The translations under genes and the position numbers were made by a program. From NCBI GenBank assembly GCA_036365515.1, contig CM070877.1:67699522-67763521 (forward strand): a stretch of DNA of 64,000 nt. The letters are read 5' to 3'. This document shows positions 55,194 through 64,000 of this stretch, piece by piece (the first letter of the stretch is position 1; every line of letters begins with the position of its first letter). The stretch is from Torymus aiolomorphi. Lineage: Eukaryota; Arthropoda; Insecta; Hymenoptera; Torymidae. The notes beneath the pieces are model-generated. The model worked only from the letters and a program-made list of their open reading frames with translations. It made no database searches and had not been told where the DNA came from.

Positions 55194-56670
55194 GGGATGT
55201 TTCAGGTAAAGTGAGCATGTTATAATTTTAAAATAGCTCAAAACTCGTTTACTTTAAGTTTTTTATGATAAAAACCTGTTCCTCAAATTTTAGGTCGATA
55301 TTTGCATAAATAAAAAAGTTATAAAACACTGAAAATTCAAAGATTTTTCAATTTTTGGTTAAAATCCAAGTTTATTCATTTCTTTACTCAAAATCTTGAA
55401 ACATTTTATATAGAACATTGATTGGGAAAAAGTTTACTTTTTATTTGTAGAATACACCAGTATTTTTTATGGCCCTTTTTGAAAATCTCTGATTGGTTGG
55501 TTTTTGGTATACCTTCATTAACTAAAAGTAAGGACTACGCCAGTACCACATTTCTCCACCAAAGTTTTTTACAATTCTTTGGACAAAATACTTTAATTTA
55601 AAAAAAAACAGTTTATGACTGGAGCTAAGGAAGAAATTCTACAGCACATTGAAAATTGATAAAAACCATAAGAATGTTAAATCATGCAACCGTATGCCAT
55701 TCTGTGATTGAGTATCATTTTAAGACTTATCTTGTTACAAATGTCACTTATCTTGTTACAAAATTTTGTATTAGCAGTAAATGTACATTAAAAAACTAAT
55801 CTGATTTGTCGAATACTTCATACAATATATTTAGCAATGCGCTCAAACCTCACTTACCGTGAATTTTCTGAATAAATATTATAACTGATTGACATCAGAG
55901 TTACCGGTACCTGGATCAAGAATTCATTCTAAACTTGAATTACTACCTTCTTAATATTATATAAGTATTTCTATAATATACCACAGTAATACTATATAAG
56001 TACTTTATATAATGATTCAAATTATTTAATACAAAAAGTCAGACATGTTGCGGATAAAACTTATAGTAAGTTAATCTTTATGGAATATTCACTAAAAATC
56101 ATGTTTTATACTACTTTAGATGAATTTAAAATTACTATCTTACTGTTAATGAATTAACTCGAACTGGAATTGTGTAACTGGTGATTAGAATGCGATAGTA
56201 CAGGTATTTAATTCAGTTATAAGAGATCAAAATCGATAATTTTTGATATGGTTCTTTTGTATGAAATGTATGAAGTATTTTTGTCCAATTATTTTTCTTT
56301 TTAATTTCCAAAGTTCATATCAACCACATAAATTATACAGCAATTTTAATGTAAGCTTTCAATATTCTCTTTGTTAGATTATTTTGACCGGCAGCAATTA
56401 ACAATTATTTTTCAATAATCTTAGTACAATTATTTTTATGGAATTTATGCAAAGGCAACATATCTGATTTTCTGTATTAAATAATTTGAAGAATTTATAA
56501 AAAGTACTTATATAGTATTATGTTAGTATATTATAGAAATACTTATATAATATTAAGAAAGTAGTAATTCAAGTTTAGAATGAATTCGTGATCGAGGTAA
56601 AATTTAAAATTAAAATTCTAAAATTTTGACATGCTCACTTTACATTTTGACATGCTCACTTTATACGTAT
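55194..56670. repeat. Palindromic AT-rich repeat
   Basis: 55900-56055 (aattcattctaaacttgaat, then tataagtatttctataat) pairs with 56470-56612. The outer words aagtgagcatgt (55208) and acatgctcacttta (56630 and 56650) are also inverted. No ORF of note. It directly follows the TA tract at 55182-55193. Confidence 0.65.
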
Positions 56671-57439
56671 ATATTGAGAGAGCGGTGTAATATTTTTTCT
56701 TCGACAATTTTTTTTTTTTGGATTCTTCTTTTAAAATCCTTCAAAATGAGATCTGAATCGATAATGGCCAAGATAAGGGAAACAAGTTACAATTTTCTGA
56801 AATATCAAGAAAAATCAATAATTGGCATTTCTGACCGTATGATTGATTTAGAAAGTTATTATTATTCATACATCTTATATCATGGATCCATTCACTGAAT
56901 CTTTTCAAAGCATCAAATAGAACATTTAACTTCCATTTTCAATAATATTAGATGTATATAGTAGTCTTACGTAACTGTGAATTCTGAATTACCTTTAGTT
57001 TCAATATTCTGAACATGCAATCGAAACCACTTTCCTCACTAATATGCTTGACTCATACATTTTGTATCTACTTAAAATTGAATTTTATATTTAATCTAAG
57101 ATTATGGGTGCAAAAGTTAAAGGTTATTTCCTATAAAAATATCAAAATGAAATTAGGTTATAAGCATCAGATATTTATAAATAAAATATGATTCTCTTAT
57201 TAGAACTTTGCTTCATACAATTTTTATTAAAGAAGTACCATGCTATTTGATCTTATTAATTATTAAAATCTATTGCCTATACAGCTATTTCAAGCGAACT
57301 CTATATAACCATGCAAAAAAGGTTTAGTCATGTACATAAAAGGATTTTATTATTGATATTCATACGTTTTCGTTTTAATATAAATCATTTATCTATAATG
57401 TTGCTGTATTTGTTAATTTATCAATAACATTGAATTTTC
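56671..57439. other. AT-rich stretch, no gene seen
   Basis: Short unmatched frames only (for example 56626-56898). Confidence 0.5.
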
Positions 57440-60410
57440 TTATTTTGTAACGAGGTAAATTCTCTCCGGTGAACGGTGCAGGAAAGTACGGGCGTGAGTA
57501 CTTGCTCGTTCCGACCCTCGGCGGTCTCTCCTTCTCGCAAGCACAGCTGCACTCCGTCGACTGCACTGTACCACACTGCAAGCCAGCACACGATTTGCTC
57601 TTAAACATTGCAACACAACGGCAAAATTTTCAAATCTTCCAAGCTAACCGCCAGCAGACAGCAAGCTGTCAACATCAGCAGAAGTGATCGTGTCGTTGTT
57701 TTGTTTTGCTGTGGACCATGTATCAGAAGTGCGCGATGTGTGGTGAATCGTCAGCGGGGCAGCTGAGATTGTGCCCTGTATGTCGCCGGCCGTGCCACTC
57801 AAAATGCTCCAGCAAGCGAAAAGATGCCCCATGCGACTTATGCCGTACCGAGGAGCAGCCAAAATCAGCGAGGACGTCGAAATTTGCCATGCCAAAGGAG
57901 GGCGCAGGTGTGCACGCGAGCATCGTTCTCACAGCGATGTACGCCTAATACAACTATTACTGCCAGCCCCCACCATCGCTCGCCTCCTGGCTCATCGACG
58001 CCGGCTGATAAACCTCGTGCGCGTAACAGCAGGGCGAACGCCTCTAGCTCGCTGCGTGGGGATAGCGCTGAGTCTGCAGAGCGCGCTGCCGGTGTACAGG
58101 GGCCGGGAGGACTGGAGAGAGGCGCCGAGCGGGTCAGCTGTCCACAGCTGAGTACCAGCGCTAGGCGAATCGCTGTAACTCAGCCCCTACTATCCGCTCA
58201 TTCGGATAGAGAGTTAAAGAATACTGAGCCATCGGCGGACAATAACTCTGACTCATCATCTTCAGTCACCGCTCACTCACTACCCCCACCGCAGGTGGAT
58301 ATAAACGTGGGTACTACGTATGTTTATATCCCTATGAGTACACTGGATCAATTTTTTCAAAGGTTTGACATAAACCAGAAGCAGCTAGATGATCTAAAGC
58401 TCCCTGAGAGCCGGGGATTCGTGACGAGAGATGCCATTATCACATCTAATGATGAAAATTTAAATAACAACGCGCAGCTGCTTACACGAATCTCCGCTCT
58501 CGAGGAGCAAGTGATAAAACAAACTACTTTACTTGACTCCTTTAACGCTAAATGTGATCTGCTTCTGGAGAATAATTCTGTATGGATATCTAAACTCGAC
58601 AAAGCACTTAGCAGCTCTGAATACGTCCAGTGTGCTCGTAGGGATAGTGCGGAATTAGATTTAGATGTAGATTTAGAATTATTAAAACCCAACCGCAAGG
58701 GATGTGACACTGATATCTCCACCCACTCTGCCAGCAACAACATGCTGCAATTATATCCCTCCTCGCGGCCTGGCCCTGGAACTTCATCTACGGGTTTTGG
58801 GAATGATGGTTCTGAGTGCTGCGATGTGATTCTCAATGGAGTCTTCAGAAAAGATTATGTTGATACCACCGAACTAACCCATGAGGTTGTTTTCGCAGTG
58901 CTTAGAACAGTCCTCCCTTCTCTAAAAAGATATAACATCTTAAAAGTATGCGTGGTGCAGGCCCGGAACCAGTCCTTGAGGAAGGGAGGTGAAGCAGAGG
59001 GGGGCTTGGTATCGGGATTAGGCGCGTTACCCTCTTGCATAGTTAGGCTCGGCAGTTCGAGCTTGATCAGAGATGTAATGAGGGCTATGCGCTCGCTTGC
59101 TAATAATTACATCACCACGAATCGTATGGCCTCGTTTCGGCTGCTTGTGTGTCAAATCAAAAAATTTTTATGAATGAGATGTTGCCCCATCACAAATTCC
59201 AGGCATTTAAAAGCTTAAGATCCATAGCCCAGGGGCTGGGCTTTAAATATATTTGGCACTCGGGTGGCAGATTTCTGGCCAGACGAAGGGGTGGTGAGCA
59301 ACCGCATCTCTTCACCACTGCTAGTGATCTGCAAGTCATTCAAAAGGCGAGCCAATCTGCTTCCAAACAACATCTGCCCAGCAGTAAAGTATCTGATTCT
59401 GTAAATGTAGCCAGAAATGCGTCATGCAACATAGCTATGGAGGGCAGGAAGTAGAGCAGAGTGTCAGATCAGAGCAGGCATAATGACTGGGGACTGCTAC
59501 AAGTATGCCGGGGAGTGGGGATTCCTTCAAGGCGGGCTTTCTGAACATCAACTCGATCAGATCGCGTCTTGATAATCTACGTTTATATCTTGCTGAAAAT
59601 TCCTCTTATCACCTCTTTGGCATAATGAAATCGTGGTTGGGCCCGAACGTCGATGATGGCGGCATTCAAATTGGTGGCTACTCAGTACTGCGGTAAAATC
59701 GCAATACGAATGGGGGCGGAGTTGCTCTGTATGTACGAAGTGATTTCAATATCACAAAATTAACATCGTCCAATACTCAGGGTTTAGGAAGACCTTCCAT
59801 ACCTGAGTATTTATTTTGTAGTGTACAGCGGGGCTCCGACGCACCCATTCTAGTTGGTGTCATCTATAGACCCCCACATTGCCATGCAAAAGGACACCGA
59901 CCTTTTCGATGCATTGCGGGATCTTTGCGGAGAGGGAGCCACAAATTCATCATGGGGGATTTGAATGCTGATTTGTCATTGTCATCCGATGCTGATGCAT
60001 ATACCATCATAAATCTAGTAAAAGATCTGTCTCTACAAATTGTTCAGCATGGCCCAACACATCACAAATCTCCAATATCTCACACATGTATCGACTTAAT
60101 TCTAACAGACGAAAATGTCGAGGTGCTTAACTTTAAGAACGAATGTCTACCCAGTTTTGGTAAGCACGCTATTATTGATACTACTATTAATTATTTCGTG
60201 CCAGCGCCTGTAAGAGATTCTTTCTCCTACAGAGACTAGAGAAATATCTGTCCGAACACACTTAATGAATTGCTGGCAAGCTATGACTGGGCAAGCATGA
60301 GTTCGGTTGAATCCGATTTGGAGGGAGCTTTACATTCCTTAAATTCGAATTTAAACCATGTCATTGATAACTTAGCGCCTCTAAAAACTGTGAATCCTAA
60401 AAAAGTAAGT
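57440..60410 (+). mobile_element. PHD-finger LINE (CR1/Jockey-group), 3'-truncated
   Basis: Starts with a GC-rich 5' UTR (57450-57717) unlike the AT-rich flank. ORF1 (PHD finger, coiled coil, baculovirus FP-like C-terminus) and the endonuclease of ORF2 follow. No RT domain is present: the sequence passes at about 60410 into a DDE_1 transposon. Frameshifts and stops are numerous. Confidence 0.7.
57718..59454 (+). pseudogene. LINE ORF1: PHD finger, coiled coil, FP-like C-terminal domain
   Basis: ORF1 proteins bind the element RNA. It starts at ATG 57718 with a PHD-like finger (CAMCGESS, CPVCRRPCHSKC, CDLC). It shifts frame near 57920 into a Ser/Arg/Pro-rich linker, and then a coiled coil (LLTRISALEEQVIKQTTLLD, near 58475-58534). 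A fold with RKDYVDTTELTHEVVFAVL and VVQARNQSLRKGG follows (about 58850-58985). A second frameshift near 59155 leads to IFMNEMLPHHKFQAFKSLRS and FKYIWHSGGRFLARR, the FP-like C-terminal domain, ending at 59452-59454. Two frameshifts make it non-functional. Confidence 0.75.
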
Positions 60411-60420
60411 TTCAAATAGA
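59505..60420 (+). pseudogene. LINE ORF2 endonuclease, RT missing
   Basis: APE-type endonuclease motifs appear in order: GFLNINSIRSRLDNL, WLGP, RNTNGGGVALYVRSDF (just after TAA at 59694-59696), LVGVIYRPPH, FIMGDLNADL (after a frame change near 59885-59925), THHKSPISHTCIDLIL and SFGKHAIID (the usual SDH is altered to GKH, losing the Asp). A stop lies at 60237-60239. The frame ends at APLKTVNPKKV, where the linker to the RT should begin. With the altered SDH motif it would be inactive. Confidence 0.75.
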
Positions 60421-60423
60421 TTC

Positions 60424-60731
60424 AGGAAAGTCAGTTCTGAAACACAGTTAGATCGCTGGGCTCACCAAATCAATCAAGGTGGAAATTACCGAGAAAAAAT
60501 TGCAAGAATTTGCGATTTCACACTAGAAAATTTTAAAGCTGCTACTGAAGCTGGATTAATAATTCATGACAACGATTTAAGAAGATGGGCTCTACAAGCA
60601 CGAAAATTAATCGGAAATGAGGACGTAAGATTTACAGCTTCAAAACATTGGCTTTCAAAATTTAAAAACACCCATAAAATTGTTTTTCGAAAAATTAATA
60701 AATTTATCACAAAAAAGTATAGAAAATAGAA
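60424..60731 (+). pseudogene. CENP-B-type DNA-binding domain of the DDE_1 transposase
   Basis: The frame contains SSETQLDRWAHQINQGGNYR, IHDNDLRRWALQARKL, FTASKHWLSKFKNTHKIVFR and KINKFITKK, the Tc5/CENP-B helix-turn-helix arrangement that binds transposon ends. It stops at 60729-60731. The next frame, overlapping from about 60705, carries on with IENRNDLHKKEVEFVTEVKQ, so one base was gained or lost in the A-run near 60713. Confidence 0.75.
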
Positions 60732-61088
60732 ATGATTTGCATAAAAAAGAAGTAGAATTCGTAACAGAAGTCAAACAATTGATTAATCAAATATGCGCGG
60801 ACAATACATATAATTCAGACCAGTCTGGTTTTCAGTTGGAAATGAATTCTGGTCGATCTCTTGCTTTTGAAGGAGAAAAGAAATTACAGTGTCTTATACA
60901 GTCGGTCACATCAACAACTCATAGCTATACTGTACAGCCGACAATTTCAGCCACAGGAAAGTTACTATCACCATTATTTTTAGTATTAAAGGAACGAAGC
61001 GGAGAATTTGGACCAATTGTCTCACAAAATTTGTTTGTGCCTACAAACGTATATGTTACATCCTCGACATCTGGAAAACTTAATTCAG
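60720..61088 (+). CDS. DDE_1 transposase, first catalytic exon
   Basis: The exon carries NSDQSGFQLE, with the first catalytic Asp, then the conserved KKLQCLIQSVTSTTHSYTVQ and GKLLSPLFLVLKERSGEFGP. It ends at TCAG|gtaaaa, a good 5' splice site at 61089. It is in frame with the next exon after removal of the 82-bp intron. The preceding DNA-binding part is frameshifted relative to it. Confidence 0.75.
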
Positions 61089-61170
61089 GTAAAATCACGT
61101 TCTATTAATTTCTAAAAATAAAACGTTAATTATTTCGGAAGACACATTTAAATAAAATCAAAATTTGTAG
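61089..61170 (+). other. 82-bp GT-AG intron in the DDE_1 transposase
   Basis: Donor gtaaaatcacg and acceptor aaaatttgtag; joining gives SGKLNS|ELFKAWLKEVYF, restoring the family's reading. The intron is AT-rich and contains stops. Confidence 0.8.
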
Positions 61171-61724
61171 AACTCTTTAAGGCGTGGTTAAAAGAGGTAT
61201 ATTTTCCTCAAGTTGGACCTAGAAGCATGCTGCTAATTGATTCATTGAGTGGTCATTGTCCAACGATTGTACAGGAAGTTACGCCACACGATAAAACACT
61301 ACATCTCAAAATGATACCTACAGGAACGACTGGAAACATACAGCCGTTAGATGTATATGGATTCCGCACATGGAAGAACTATGTTAAACATTTTCCAGAC
61401 CATGTTTTGCTCATAGACGAAGACTTAAATTTACATTTGAGAAATAATATAATTAAATTACAGTCGTTGGTTCATAACCAATTTTCATCTCGACGATATG
61501 AAAATCTATTTAAATATTCGTGGTATAAAAGTGGGTATCTTGTGAATCGACCAGGAGATTTCGATGACCCCGTAAGTTTCAGTTTCGGAGATTCCTGTGC
61601 AACGCATTGTGAGATCAATGTTTGTAATAATGTTGCAATTGTTAGATGTTCGTGGTGTAAAAAATCATTATGCTTAAAACACTTTTTTGAAGAATATCAT
61701 TATTGTACAACTTACAATCCATAA
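61171..61724 (+). CDS. DDE_1 transposase, second catalytic exon with Cys-rich tail
   Basis: It carries SMLLIDSLSGHCP (second Asp) and NIQPLDVYGFRTWKNYVKHF (third Asp), the DDE_1 core. Then come RRYENLFKYSWYKSGYL and a Cys/His-rich C-terminus (HCEINVCNN, CSWCKKSLCLKHF, HYC) that could bind zinc. The frame is open to the TAA at 61722-61724. The catalytic core is intact; only the link to the DNA-binding domain is broken. Confidence 0.78.
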
Positions 61725-61740
61725 TGCCTCGAGCTATTCG

Positions 61741-62518
61741 ACAAACAATTACTTTTTTGAGAATACTTTAAATTTTTTGTAGTAATAGTAATAATAAAAC
61801 TTGTGTTTTTAAAACAAAAACCATATTTACATTAGTTATCATTTCATTTTGTATTTTTCTGCAACACGTAACTTTAATTTTTATTATTTTTTTGAAAAAA
61901 AATTAATCTCACTAAATTTTGATTATTTACGCAATTTTTTCAGAAAAAAGTAATAAACACATTTACCCTCCCTGCTAGAAAAAGTTAGTAAAAGTCGATA
62001 AAAATCGATAAGTTTTACCATTGAAGTCAATAAAGTCTCTTAATTTCCTTAAAAAGAGAAAAATAGGGGTTCCTACCCTTAAAATTGAAAGTGATACAGA
62101 TTTGTGGCCTTTTTAATTTTAAGATTTTTAGCGTTAGTTTTATTAAGGTAGTTACCCCCTAAAAAATAATTTTGGTTAAAACCACAGCACATCAACTTTA
62201 TTTTTTTAATTTTCTTTTAAATGGAATCAGTTTTAAGGCGATATATAATTTATTATAATTTTTATAGCTGAAAATTGATGAAAAAAGCTTAGTTTTCTTG
62301 AAAAAAGAATAGGGGTTGCTACCCTTAAAATTGAAAGTAATGCTATTTTGAAGGCTTTTTTATTCTACAACTTTTGGCGTCGGTTTCATTAAGCTGGCTT
62401 TATTCATTTTTGAAATATTTGAAAAAAACTGTTTTTGAGGGTGAACTTTAGGGGTAGATTTCACCCCCTTAAAGTGTCTATCAGCACGTAAAAAAAAATA
62501 CGTGTCTCTTATTTTTTA
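61741..62518. repeat. AT-rich DNA with a ~248-bp tandem duplication
   Basis: aggggtt.ctacccttaaaattgaaagt occurs at about 62067 and 62315, with further matches on both sides. A ccctgctagaaaaagttagt string at 61970 resembles the CCCTRCTA ends of the foldback at 45971. No gene. Confidence 0.55.
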
Positions 62519-63711
62519 ATGTACTACAACATATTGCAATATCGTCCAAATCGGCGACTTACACTTGGGGTACCTTCCTTGTCAGTCACACACACTAATA
62601 TCGCGGGCGGGTCGAGAATGGACGAGTACGCGCGGGAGAGGGACGCGAGGCGCCGGTGGAGAGAGGGGGCAGGCACACGAGAGGGCCAAGCCACGCGGTG
62701 AGCGGCATCGAGAGTTGACAGCGGGAGAGCACGATGCAAACGATAGCGGAGCGAGCACAGGCTGAGCGCCGCGCAGTTTGCTCGCGCATGCGAAATGGTG
62801 GGAGCGGGAGCAAGCGGGAGGAGAGAGAGTGCCGGCCGAGACAGGCGCGCAGCAATAGCGATACGCCGGCCGGGAGAGGGATCATACGAGAGAGACAGGC
62901 GCGCATGGGAATAGAGAGAGCCGGAGAGGGAGTAGATTAGATTAGAGCATGGGCATAGAGGCAGTATAGCAATAGATAGGATACGCGGCGCGGAAGCATG
63001 TCGGTGGGTGGCGCAACGGGCAGAATAGATAGCGCGCATGCTATTAGTTTAGCCTATTATAACTCAAAGACATAGCAAGTCAGAAAGGTGAAGGAGTATT
63101 GCGAGTAATGGTGTTGCAGGTTCGTATCGTGTTGTAGTAGGAATCGAGTTAGTAGAATAAATCGAGACTATCAGAGTTGCTGTCGAGAGGTACTGTCTAT
63201 CCAGGGTGGTCTCCAGTACTATCAGCCTCTGCAAAACGAGGAAAATCCAGCTCACGTTCTTGTGTTACTTGTTTTCAGATTCAACAGCGGTGAGCAGGCC
63301 AGTAGCCGGGAGCAGCCATTTTGAGGACGCCAAGACGGTGCGGATAGACTAATCGCCATTGCAGCCATTCTTTCATTAGCAAAATAAATTTAGAATAATT
63401 ACTAATTGTGGAAGTTGTTCTTATAAGCGAGTGTTGATTTCCCCTGTGTTGTCTATCGAGTGTTCTTTCAGGTCTCGTTATTGAGAAACTCTTATCACAG
63501 CAGAGGGAGCAAATTGCTGTCTCATCGGAGGTATTTCCGGGTGTGCTTGTTGTTGGGGTTTTGGCCCCCTTCTCGAGAGCGGAGTTTCAGCCGAGGTAGA
63601 GGACCGCTATTGGTAAGGTAGATAGTGGAAATAGTGGCAGTTGGTTTAGTTTGAGTCACTAATAATTTCGAGTGATTCGATCGAGGGTATAACTAAATAC
63701 AACTTCACAAA
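62519..63711 (+). repeat. Candidate 5' LTR / GC- and GA-rich leader
   Basis: 62600-62950 is purine- and GC-rich (gagaggg, gcgcgcg) in sharp contrast to its AT-rich flank. aataaa lies at 63155-63160 and 63383-63388. The segment ends in aacttcacaa right before a primer-binding-site-like motif. An LTR should start with TG and end with CA: tgtactac at 62519 and cttca at 63703-63707 are candidates only, as no second LTR lies in the window. Open frames here are compositional. Confidence 0.4.
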
Positions 63712-63720
63712 TGGCGCCCA
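63712..63720 (+). promoter_or_regulatory. Possible LTR-retroelement primer binding site
   Basis: tggcgccca matches the start of the tRNA-complementary primer binding site used by many insect Gypsy and BEL/Pao elements (TGGCGCCCAA), here followed by attaatg. Only nine or ten bases match. Confidence 0.45.
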
Positions 63721-64000
63721 ATTAATGCACAAACAACAGCAACAACCGCGTGGATCGGGTCAAGTATACGTGTGTCGAGTTTATGTTATATGTGTAGTGG
63801 AAAAACGGTTAATTGAGAGCGGAAAGAAATTTCGTAGTAGACACGGAATAGTTAGGGTAACGGTCACTCTTGGGAGGCATAAGTGAATTTGGGTGGTTTT
63901 GAAACGATTGAACCCATTCAACTGAAGAACTGAAAAATTGTATTTTCAGAACTGAGGAAAATTATGTTTAAGTTTTTGAATTTTCATGATAGAGGTTTTG
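63721..64000 (+). other. Downstream of the candidate primer binding site
   Basis: Expected to be the 5' UTR of an LTR element if the above is right. No gag frame is visible before the window ends. Confidence 0.35.

Larger units (their letters stand above)
60411..61740 (+). mobile_element. DDE_1/CENP-B-type (pogo-Tc5-like) transposon, left end missing
   Basis: A transposase gene with HTH and DDE_1 domains starts abruptly at the broken LINE and ends near 61724. A polyadenylation-like aataaa lies at 61793-61798. No inverted termini could be found on either side. Confidence 0.6.

Noticed and set aside
62524..63039. 171-residue reverse-strand ORF rich in S, R, L, P
   Set aside because: Compositional: GC/GA-rich repeat-like DNA without domains; overlapping frames are open on both strands.

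Overview
This is eukaryotic, AT-rich, gene-poor DNA, almost certainly from an arthropod and most likely an insect. The evidence is the mix of mobile elements: R1-clade and PHD-finger LINEs, a Penelope-like element, a Helitron helicase, mariner, DDE_1/CENP-B, Sola-like, Kolobok-like and ISL2EU-like transposases, a piggyBac-type MITE and the start of an LTR retroelement. Some elements have GT-AG introns. I could not fix the order or species from sequence alone. I found no conventional host gene, tRNA, rRNA or CRISPR array. The window reads as a nest of transposons inside transposons, stitched together by microsatellites and very long inverted repeats.

Layout. 0-7.4 kb: a structurally complete Kolobok-like transposon (45-3578, TTAA duplication) carrying a Mutator-like transposase and a nested TTAA MITE; then a reverse-strand Helitron/RNase H chimera (4.1-5.7 kb) and an unclassified repeat (6.0-7.4 kb) interrupted by an internally deleted mariner. 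7.4-12.3 kb: AT-rich repeats, including a 0.72-kb-period direct duplication and a 565-bp TTAA element. 12.3-18.1 kb: an arm-spacer-arm palindrome, one arm of which was hit by a 3.5-kb Sola-like transposon. 18.5-20.3 kb: a second palindrome with a 12-bp minisatellite core. 20.7-21.5 kb: an inverted, mariner-free copy of the 6.0-7.4 kb repeat. 22.2-25.0 kb: an element with ~138-bp terminal inverted repeats carrying Helitron helicase remnants, an unknown 150-residue ORF with two internal repeats, and a minisatellite.

25.1-44.35 kb is ordered like one very large imperfect palindrome. Hairpin, GT-core satellites, a ~320-bp repeat family and ISL2EU-type arms on the left return in reverse order and orientation on the right, around an ISL2EU-like transposase (36.3-38.4 kb). 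The left half holds the better-preserved Sola-like copy (27.6-31.2 kb). The right half holds an R1-clade LINE inserted inside a CA array (40.0-42.4 kb). 44.4-47.4 kb: a near-perfect hairpin, a TA microsatellite and the second Helitron/RNase H chimera, interrupted by a 1.23-kb foldback element. 47.4-49.5 kb: AT repeats and a transposon-derived ORF. 49.5-55.2 kb: a second Sola-like family with ~440-bp inverted termini, holding a Penelope-like element with a 13-bp target duplication. 55.2-57.4 kb: a palindromic repeat. 57.4-60.4 kb: a degraded PHD-finger LINE that runs directly into a DDE_1 transposon with an 82-bp intron (60.4-61.7 kb). 62.5-64 kb: GC/GA-rich DNA leading to a primer-binding-site-like motif.

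The genes do not form a pathway; each is a self-propagation gene, and most are broken by stops or frameshifts. The value of the window is that paired copies preserve before-and-after insertion states. These give target-site duplications directly: ATAA for Sola-like, TA for mariner, probably CT for the foldback, TTAA for Kolobok-like and piggyBac-like elements, and 13 bp for the Penelope-like element.
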